From: Caballeronia arationis
GTDB taxonomy: Bacteria; Pseudomonadota; Gammaproteobacteria; Burkholderiales; Burkholderiaceae
DNA length: 40,446 bases
Assembly (NCBI RefSeq): GCF_001544975.2
Contig: NZ_FCOG02000060.1
Location: 1-40,446 of the forward strand
Reading direction: 5' to 3'
Shown: positions 35,188 through 40,446 of the stretch, one piece after another
Position numbering within the stretch: the stretch's first letter is position 1
Layout: the number at the start of each line of letters is the position of its first letter
Program-made: the position numbers and the translations under genes
The notes under the pieces: generated by a model
What the model saw: the letters and a program-made list of their open reading frames with translations, nothing else
Databases searched by the model: none
What the model was told of the DNA's origin: nothing

Positions 35188-35248
35188 GTCAAGCGATTAT
35201 TCTGGTATCTAAACTACCCGCCCCGATTCAGCGAACACCCGAAGTTTC

Positions 35249-36082
35249 ATGACCACGCCGTCCACAGAAAAAAACGACGCTGCCGCCCAGCCCCTCGACG
35301 TCACGCCCGCGCGGGCGCTCGGCGATTTCATCCGCGCGCATCGCGAACGGCTCTCGCCGCTCGCGGTCGGCCTGCCGCCCGGGCCGCGCCGCCGCACGCC
35401 GGGCCTGCGCCGCGAGGAAGTCGCGCAACTCTGCGGCGTGAGTCCCACCTGGTACACGTGGATCGAGCAGGGACGCCCGGTCTCCGCCTCCGCCGATGCG
35501 CTCGCGCGCATCGCCGTCGCACTGCAGCTCTCGCGCGCCGAGCGCGCGTATCTGTTCGAACTCGCCGGCGAGCGCGATCCCGCCGAGCCCGACCCCGCCG
35601 CGCAGGACGCGCCCGCCGCGCTGCTGCAGACGGTGTCGCTGATCGGCGCGCCCGCTTATGTGCTCGACCGCCAGTGGAATGCGCTGCGCTGGAATCCGCA
35701 GGCGTCCGACTTGTTCGTCGGGTGGCTCGATGGCACGAGCGCCGCGGGCAGCCGCAACTTGCTGACCTATATGTTCACCACGCCGCAGGCGCTGGAGCTG
35801 GTGGTCGACTGGGAGACGCGCGCGCGACGGCTCGTCGCGGAATTTCGCGCGGATTCGATCCGGCATCTGAACGACGCGCCAACACGCGCGCTGATCGACG
35901 GCCTCACCGCCGCGAGCGACGCGTTCGCGCGCTTCTGGGCATCGCAGGACGTCGGCGAGCGGGAAGGCGGCGAACGCGCGTTCAATCATCCGGTGCACGG
36001 ACGGCTCGTCTACGACCAGATCACGTTCAAGCCGGCTCATCGCGAGGATCTGAAGCTCGTGATCCTGGTCGGCAGCGCGTGA
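35249..36082 (+). CDS. XRE-family regulator with MmyB-like ligand-binding domain
   Basis: Encodes 277 residues. A Lys/Glu-poor leader (1-20) is followed by a helix-turn-helix (about residues 22-100: LGDFIRAHRERLSP, RRRTPGLRREEVAQLCGVSPTWY), with the conserved TPGLRREEVA(Q/L) motif of this actinobacterial/proteobacterial family. The C-terminal domain (about 110-277) is the PAS-like MmyB ligand-binding fold (VLDRQWNALRWNPQASDLF, FNHPVHGRLVYDQITFKP), reported to bind fatty acid-like ligands in some members. Divergent from a methyltransferase, which it probably regulates along with itself. Ligand unknown. Confidence 0.88.
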   Translation: MTTPSTEKNDAAAQPLDVTPARALGDFIRAHRERLSPLAVGLPPGPRRRTPGLRREEVAQLCGVSPTWYTWIEQGRPVSASADALARIAVALQLSRAERAYLFELAGERDPAEPDPAAQDAPAALLQTVSLIGAPAYVLDRQWNALRWNPQASDLFVGWLDGTSAAGSRNLLTYMFTTPQALELVVDWETRARRLVAEFRADSIRHLNDAPTRALIDGLTAASDAFARFWASQDVGEREGGERAFNHPVHGRLVYDQITFKPAHREDLKLVILVGSA

Positions 36083-36133
36083 AAGGCGAGAGCGACGGCC
36101 CGCGCCGCGTCGAATGACGAAACGCGACGCCTC

Positions 36134-36198
36134 AAAAAAATGCCCGGCCGTGAAACGACCGGGCGAACCGTTCTCCCCGGATGCGCCGGTGAGAACGG
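36134..36198 (-). terminator. Orphan minus-strand terminator with upstream hairpin
   Basis: Read on the minus strand, a hairpin CCGTTCTC-n-CCGG...CCGG-n-GAGAACGG (36191-36198 with 36168-36175, inner CCGG 36186-36189 with 36177-36180) is followed after 3 nt by a stem GCCCGGTCG-tttca-CGGCCGGGC (36164-36142) and a T7 run (A-run at 36134-36140). This is a textbook intrinsic terminator, but no minus-strand gene precedes it; the genes on both sides run on the plus strand. On the plus strand no T-run follows, so it should not end the regulator gene efficiently. Confidence 0.7.
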
Positions 36199-36285
36199 GG
36201 ACACACAATGAGCCATGCCCGCGCTCGAGTCGCAGGACGCTCTCGTTTCTTGTTTCCCCGACGGTCTCCCGCTCTTCTTCCCCGC
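36134..36285 (-). ncRNA. Candidate small RNA upstream of the ECF sigma gene (speculative)
   Basis: The orphan terminator at 36134-36198 implies a minus-strand transcript. A possible promoter on that strand is TTTCCG about 17 nt before TATAGC (plus-strand 36284-36289 region). This would give an RNA of roughly 150 nt with a purine-rich 5' part, then the two hairpins and the T-run. A short frame on this RNA (from 36216, MAHCVSPFSP) has no ribosome binding site. The 36083-36416 gap otherwise holds no gene that I can see, and the ECF promoter could not be identified. Confidence 0.3.
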
Positions 36286-36416
36286 TATAACAAAAGCCTT
36301 ACGCAGCGGAAAACCGATCGGATGCACACACAGCGCAAAAAAATCGGTTCTGGGCGCAAGGGTTCGTTCTGTAAGATGGCCGGGCCGCTTTTACGAACGG
36401 ACACACGAGCGTCACA

Positions 36417-37001
36417 ATGCCGACAGCCCTTCCCCGCGATCCGACGCCCGACACGCTCGTCGAACTGCTCGAGCGCGTTGCTACCGAAGACGCCGCCGCA
36501 CTGCGCGCGCTCTATGACCTCACTTCGTCGAAACTGTTTGGGCTCGCGCTTCGTATATTGGTGAAGCGCGAGTGGGCCGAAGAGGTCCTGCAGGACGCGT
36601 TCGTCAACATCTGGCGCTATGCGGGCGACTACCGCGCGGGACTCTCCGCGCCGATGACCTGGATGGCGGCAATCGTGCGAAACCGCGCGCTCGACTTTCT
36701 GCGTCGTCAGAAGGCGAGCGGCGCGGCCGCGGAGACGCAGTGGAGCGAAGCGTTGGACGACATCCTGCCCGGCAACGAGGCCGATCCGTCGGAAGAAACG
36801 CTCCTGAGCCAGGAAGCGCGGCGGCTCAGGATCTGCATGGAGCAGCTCGAAGCGAGCCAGCGCCAGGCGGTGGCGCTCGCCTATCTGCGTGACCAGAGCC
36901 ACAGCGAAGTGGCCAATGTGATGCAGGTCCCGCTCGGCACGGTGAAATCGTGGATCCGGCGCGGTCTCGACAAGCTCAAGGCTTGCCTGGGAGGTCTGTG
37001 A
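36417..37001 (+). CDS. ECF-type RNA polymerase sigma factor
   Basis: Encodes 194 residues, normal for a group 4 (ECF) sigma factor. Region 2 spans about residues 25-95 (LYDLTSSKLFGLALRIL, then EEVLQDAFVNIWRYAGDY, and TWMAAIVRNRALDFLRRQ), and region 4 about 130-190 (LEASQRQAVALAYLRDQSHSE, partly quoted, and VPLGTVKSWIRRGLDKLK). It directs transcription of a stress regulon when freed from its anti-sigma factor. It overlaps the anti-sigma gene by 1 nt (TGATG), so the two are made together. The pairing with an RskA-type anti-sigma resembles SigK-like systems; the inducing signal is unknown. Confidence 0.94.
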   Translation: MPTALPRDPTPDTLVELLERVATEDAAALRALYDLTSSKLFGLALRILVKREWAEEVLQDAFVNIWRYAGDYRAGLSAPMTWMAAIVRNRALDFLRRQKASGAAAETQWSEALDDILPGNEADPSEETLLSQEARRLRICMEQLEASQRQAVALAYLRDQSHSEVANVMQVPLGTVKSWIRRGLDKLKACLGGL

Positions 37002-37756
37002 TGGATCTGAACAGGCATCCCGACCTCGTCGACCGGCTCGCCGCCGAATATGCGCTCGGAGTGATGCGCGGCCCATCGCGGCGGCGCTTCGAATCCATTT
37101 CGCAACGCGATCCGGCGATTCGCGTCGCCATCGAAACCTGGCGCGCGCGGGTTCAGGCGCTCGGCGAACTCGCGCCGCGCGAGACGCCTTCGGCCGCCGT
37201 GTGGGACGCGATCGAGCGGCGGCTGAATCTCGGCGGCGCGCGCCGCCCGGCGCCTGCCGCGCCGCCGCAGCGCCCCGCGCCGCGCTGGTTCGAGAACCTG
37301 TCGTTCTGGCGCGGCTGGTCGATCGCGGCGACCGCCGTGGCGGCGATCGCGCTCGTCGTCGCGCTGCGGCAACTGACGCCGGTTCCGGCGCCCGTGCCCG
37401 CGCCACAGGTCGCAGAGGAGCCGCATGTCGGCTACGTCGTGACTCTCGCCGACAAGGAATCGCGCACCAAGATGCTCGTCACCTGGGACGACCGTACGTC
37501 CGAGATGACCGTGCGCCGCATGAGCGGCGTCACCGATCCCGCAGGCAAGTCCATGCAGCTCTGGGGCCTGCCGAAGGAAGGCCATCCGGTGTCGCTCGGC
37601 GTGCTGCCGCCGGGAGGAACGGCGCGCTTCAAGGCGGCGTCGGTGAATACGTTCCCTGCGCTTGCGGTTTCGGTCGAGCCGCCGGGCGGATCGCCGAACC
37701 CGAACGCGCCGACGGGACCGGTCATCTACACCGGCAAGGTGATTCCGGCCGCGTGA
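37001..37756 (+). CDS. Membrane anti-sigma factor (RskA-type)
   Basis: Encodes 251 residues from ATG 37001, preceded by GGGAGG about 7 nt upstream. The N-terminal cytoplasmic part (1-75, LVDRLAAEYALGVMRGPSRRRFE) is the sigma-binding domain and lacks the HxxxCxxC zinc motif, so it is not a ZAS-type, redox-sensing anti-sigma. One membrane helix lies at about 106-124 (WSIAATAVAAIALVVAL). The periplasmic RskA C-terminal domain (about 140-251) has the MQLWGLPKEGHPVSLGVLP core. Release probably follows regulated proteolysis, as known for RskA (inference). Confidence 0.9.
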   Translation: MDLNRHPDLVDRLAAEYALGVMRGPSRRRFESISQRDPAIRVAIETWRARVQALGELAPRETPSAAVWDAIERRLNLGGARRPAPAAPPQRPAPRWFENLSFWRGWSIAATAVAAIALVVALRQLTPVPAPVPAPQVAEEPHVGYVVTLADKESRTKMLVTWDDRTSEMTVRRMSGVTDPAGKSMQLWGLPKEGHPVSLGVLPPGGTARFKAASVNTFPALAVSVEPPGGSPNPNAPTGPVIYTGKVIPAA

Positions 37757-37821
37757 TGCTGTTCGTTGCTGCTGCGCCGGGGCCGCATGGCGCCGGCGCA
37801 CGCCGCGATCCGGGAAGGCGC

Positions 37822-37833
37822 CGATGTTAAAAT
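37822..37833 (+). promoter_or_regulatory. Possible -10 element of argH
   Basis: The sequence GATGTTAAAAT contains TAAAAT at 37828-37833, about 60 nt before the argH start at 37892, a frequent -10 form in Burkholderiaceae. No clear -35 could be assigned. Confidence 0.3.
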
Positions 37834-37891
37834 CGCAGATTCCCCGGCTTCGCGCCGCCTGCTGTCGCTCATTCCCCGAATTCACATCACC

Positions 37892-39298
37892 ATGACGTCC
37901 CAACTGCACAAAAAAGGCGAAGCCTGGTCGGCTCGCTTCTCCGAGCCGATGTCGGAACTCGTCAAACGCTATACGTCGTCGGTGTTCTTCGACAAGCGGC
38001 TCGCGCTCGTCGACATCGAAGGGTCGCTCGCGCATGCCTCGATGCTGGCCGCGCAGAAGATCATCGGCGCGGACGACCTGGAAGCGATCCAGCGGGGCAT
38101 GGCGCAGATCCGTGGCGAAATCGAGCGCGGCGAGTTCGAATGGAAGCTCGATCTCGAGGACGTCCATCTGAACATCGAGGCGCGCCTGACGGCGCTGATC
38201 GGCGACGCCGGTAAGCGCCTGCACACCGGCCGCTCGCGCAACGACCAGGTCGCCACCGACATCCGCCTGTGGCTGCGCGGCGAAATCGACCGCATCGGCG
38301 ATTTGCTCAAGGGCCTGCGCCTCGCGCTGATCGACCTCGCCGACCAGCACGCCGGCACGATCATGCCCGGGTTCACGCACTTGCAGGTGGCGCAGCCGGT
38401 CACGTTCGGGCATCACCTGCTCGCCTACGTCGAAATGTTCGGCCGCGACAGCGAACGCATGCGCGACTGCCGCGCGCGCGTGAACCGCCTGCCGCTCGGT
38501 GCGGCGGCGCTTGCGGGCACGAGCTATCCGATCGACCGTCACGCGGTGGCGAAGACTCTTGGCTTTGACGGCATCTGCGCCAATTCGCTCGACGCGGTGT
38601 CGGATCGCGACTTCGCTATCGAATTCACGGCGGCGGCTGCGCTCGTGATGACGCACGTTTCGCGCTTCTCGGAAGAACTCGTGCTGTGGATGAGCCCGCG
38701 CGTCGGCTTCATCGACCTGGCGGACCGTTTTTGCACGGGCTCGTCGATCATGCCGCAGAAGAAGAATCCGGACGTGCCCGAACTCGCGCGCGGCAAGACC
38801 GGCCGCGTGAACGGCCACCTGATGGCGCTCCTCACGCTGATGAAGGGCCAGCCGCTCGCCTACAACAAGGACAATCAGGAAGACAAGGAACCGCTCTTCG
38901 ACACGGTCGATACGGTTGCCGATACGCTGCGCATCTTCGCGGAAATGGCGGCGGGCATCACGGTGAAGCCGGACGCGATGCGCGCGGCGGCGCTGCAGGG
39001 CTTCTCGACGGCAACCGATCTCGCGGATTATCTGGTGAAGCGCGGCCTGCCGTTCCGCGATGCGCACGAGGCGGTCGCGCACGCGGTGCGGATTTGCGTG
39101 GATCGCGAGTGCGATCTGGCGGATTTGTCGCTCGATGAAATGCGCGCGGAATTGCCGAAGGTCGCACAACTGCTCGGCGATGATGTGTTCGAGTACCTGA
39201 CGCTGGAAGGGTCGGTCGCGAGCCGCAATCATCCGGGCGGCACGGCGCCGGAGCAGGTTCGCGCGGCGGCGAAGGCGGCGCGGGCGGCGCTCGGGTGA
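37892..39298 (+). CDS. argH: Argininosuccinate lyase
   Basis: Encodes 468 residues, standard for ArgH, which splits argininosuccinate to arginine and fumarate, the last step of arginine synthesis. ATG 37892 (MTSQLHKKGEAWSARFSEP) is chosen from the family N-terminus; the frame runs back to 37766 without support. The fumarase/aspartase superfamily signature GSSIMPQKKNPD lies at about 283-294 with the catalytic Ser, and the substrate-binding HTGRSRNDQVATD near residue 110 is intact. No other arg gene is in this window, as is common in Burkholderiaceae, where argH stands alone. Confidence 0.97.
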   Translation: MTSQLHKKGEAWSARFSEPMSELVKRYTSSVFFDKRLALVDIEGSLAHASMLAAQKIIGADDLEAIQRGMAQIRGEIERGEFEWKLDLEDVHLNIEARLTALIGDAGKRLHTGRSRNDQVATDIRLWLRGEIDRIGDLLKGLRLALIDLADQHAGTIMPGFTHLQVAQPVTFGHHLLAYVEMFGRDSERMRDCRARVNRLPLGAAALAGTSYPIDRHAVAKTLGFDGICANSLDAVSDRDFAIEFTAAAALVMTHVSRFSEELVLWMSPRVGFIDLADRFCTGSSIMPQKKNPDVPELARGKTGRVNGHLMALLTLMKGQPLAYNKDNQEDKEPLFDTVDTVADTLRIFAEMAAGITVKPDAMRAAALQGFSTATDLADYLVKRGLPFRDAHEAVAHAVRICVDRECDLADLSLDEMRAELPKVAQLLGDDVFEYLTLEGSVASRNHPGGTAPEQVRAAAKAARAALG

Positions 39299-39368
39299 GC
39301 AACGAGGGGAGCGAACGGCGTCTGGAACGTAGCCGGAAGGGCTACGTTTTCCTGCCGGTCCAGAAACG

Positions 39369-40298
39369 ATGATCATCCGCCCCAAGCTCCACTGGTTCCG
39401 TCTGCTCTTCGTCTGGCGCGGTTCCGTCCTGCCGCAGTTGCTGCCGCGGCTCATGCTGATTCTCGCGCTGTCGATCGTCGCGATCTTCCTGCATGATCAC
39501 ATGCGCAATTATCCCGTCGGCCTCGGCACGCCGCCGTTCGCGCTGGTCGGCATCGCGCTCGCGGTGTTTCTCGGCTTTCGCAACAGCGCCAGTTACGAGC
39601 GCTGGTGGGAAGGCCGCAGGCTCTGGGGCACGCTCGCGATCACCGCGCGCTCGCTGACGCGTCAGGCGCTGACGCTGCCGAGCCCGCGCAACGCCGCGTA
39701 CACGCGCGAGTTCATCGCCTCGCTCGGCGGCTTCGCCCACGCGCTGCGCCATCAACTGCGCGGCACCGAGGCCCGCGACGACCTCGCGCCGCGCCTGTCG
39801 CCCGAACTCCACGCGCGCGTGATGGCCGCGCAGTTCCGCCCCGCGACGATCCTGCTCTGGCACGGCGAATGGGTCGCGGCACGCATGCGCGAAGGCGCCA
39901 TCGACGGCTACGCGCTGCTTGCGTTCGAGCACAATCTCAATGCGTTGTCGGAAGTGATCGGCGGATGCGAGCGCCTCGCGACCACGCCGCTGCCCTTCTC
40001 CTATTCGGTGATGATCCACCGGACGGTCTATTTGTTTTGCGCGCTGTTGCCGTTCGGACTCGTCGACGGCGCGGGCCTGCTCACGCCGCTATTCGCGCTC
40101 CTGCTTGCCTACGCGTTCATGGCGCTGGAAGCCATCGCCGCGCAGATCGAGGACCCGTTCGGGCTGGAAGAGAACGACCTCGCGCTGAATTCGATGTGCG
40201 AGGCGCTGGAGATTGCCCTGCACGACATGGCCGCCGATCCCGCGTTCGAGCGCGCGCCGAGGCCGCCTTCGCGCGCGAGCGACTACCTTCTCGATTGA
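39369..40298 (+). CDS. Bestrophin-family ion channel protein
   Basis: Encodes 309 residues of the bestrophin/UPF0187 family, pentameric inner-membrane ion channels. Family signatures are FRNSASYERWWEGRRLWG (about residues 61-78) and PLPFSYSVMIHRTVYLFC (about 210-227), plus the late acidic EDPFGLEENDLALN (about 258-271). Four membrane segments are seen. Bacterial bestrophins are often cation-selective, unlike the animal anion channels, so ion choice is open. Lies 70 nt after argH on the same strand. Confidence 0.9.
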   Translation: MIIRPKLHWFRLLFVWRGSVLPQLLPRLMLILALSIVAIFLHDHMRNYPVGLGTPPFALVGIALAVFLGFRNSASYERWWEGRRLWGTLAITARSLTRQALTLPSPRNAAYTREFIASLGGFAHALRHQLRGTEARDDLAPRLSPELHARVMAAQFRPATILLWHGEWVAARMREGAIDGYALLAFEHNLNALSEVIGGCERLATTPLPFSYSVMIHRTVYLFCALLPFGLVDGAGLLTPLFALLLAYAFMALEAIAAQIEDPFGLEENDLALNSMCEALEIALHDMAADPAFERAPRPPSRASDYLLD

Positions 40299-40351
40299 CT
40301 GGCTGCCATAGGGCGGAAGCGCTGATCTGAGCGGTTCGCGGAAATCTAACG

Positions 40352-40380
40352 AAAAACGGCCCTCGCGGGCTAATGCCGTT
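40352..40380 (-). terminator. Terminator after the IS4-like transposase
   Basis: On the minus strand AACGGC...GCCGTT with an inner GCCC-gcga-GGGC stem is followed by TTTTT (A-run 40352-40356 on the plus strand). It starts right after the transposase stop codon. Confidence 0.6.
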
Positions 40381-40446
40381 CAGTTAATGTTCTTTTTGAG
40401 GTATCGAACGGTGTAGCGTTTAGGGCGGGATTTGACGACTCGGTCG
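40380..40446 (-). CDS. Partial transposase C-terminus, IS4-family-like (runs off the window)
   Basis: Only the last 21 codons are inside the window. They read DRVVKSRPKRYTVRYLKKN-terminal type sequence (the core VVKSRPKRY), ending in Asn and TGA. I recognise this basic tail as the C-terminus of IS4-family transposases frequent in Burkholderia and Xanthomonas. The element's left terminal repeat should lie between the bestrophin stop (40298) and about 40350, but the other end is outside the window, so its inverted repeats cannot be confirmed. Confidence 0.55.
   Translation of the reverse strand, partial: DRVVKSRPKRYTVRYLKKNIN

Noticed and set aside
36037..36327. 96-codon minus-strand frame over the orphan terminator
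   Set aside because: No ribosome binding site at either possible Met, and the frame reads through a strong terminator; the hairpins explain the sequence better.

Overview
This is a GC-rich, gene-dense chromosomal window from a betaproteobacterium, most likely Burkholderiaceae of the Paraburkholderia/Caballeronia/Burkholderia type. Evidence for this is the fused hemDX gene beside hemY, hemC next to a ppc with a long low-complexity N-terminus, the ftsK-lolA / rarA-serS gene set, a minC-minD-minE operon, and the codon use. No plasmid, phage or CRISPR hallmark is present. The only mobile DNA seen is the 3' end of an IS4-like transposase at the right edge.

Layout. 0-5 kb: small secreted or disordered proteins, a TonB-like lipoprotein, an MHS-family MFS transporter with a structured leader, an OpgC-like membrane protein and a 59-residue membrane protein. 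5-7 kb: a ClC chloride transporter and a cell-envelope pair (YXWGXW-repeat protein and tiny lipoprotein). 7-9.2 kb: the minCDE division-site operon with its terminator. 9.3-11.4 kb: a GNAT acetyltransferase, a stand-alone methionine aminopeptidase and a small lipoprotein. 11.5-14.4 kb: tRNA-Ser(CGA), serS and rarA. 14.6-19.6 kb: two NCS1 permeases, a GbuA-like guanidinobutyrase and a divergent LysR regulator, a probable guanidino-compound uptake and degradation module that separates rarA from lolA-ftsK. 19.6-24 kb: lolA, ftsK and divergent trxB. 24-26.7 kb: Smr-domain protein, TRIC/YicG-type membrane protein, a PIMT-family methyltransferase and a rhodanese. 26.7-31 kb: heme genes hemC-hemDX-hemY with overlapping stop/start codons. 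31.3-40.3 kb: ppc, a methyltransferase divergent from an XRE/MmyB-type regulator, an ECF sigma/anti-sigma pair, argH and a bestrophin. 40.38 kb to the edge: IS4-type transposase fragment.

The most unusual points are: (i) the second NCS1 permease is readable only if one base of a G5 tract at 17440-17444 is removed, which is either a sequencing error, a disrupted gene or a slippage switch; (ii) a strong minus-strand terminator with a preceding hairpin at 36134-36198 has no minus-strand gene feeding it, which suggests an undescribed small RNA; (iii) the guanidino module sits inside the usual ftsK-lolA-rarA-serS order; (iv) clear inverted repeats lie in the gbuA/LysR and methyltransferase/XRE divergent regions; (v) the MFS gene has a leader of about 230 nt with two perfect hairpins. 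Most of the window is otherwise ordinary housekeeping chromosome. I did not find a convincing new multi-gene defence or metabolic system.
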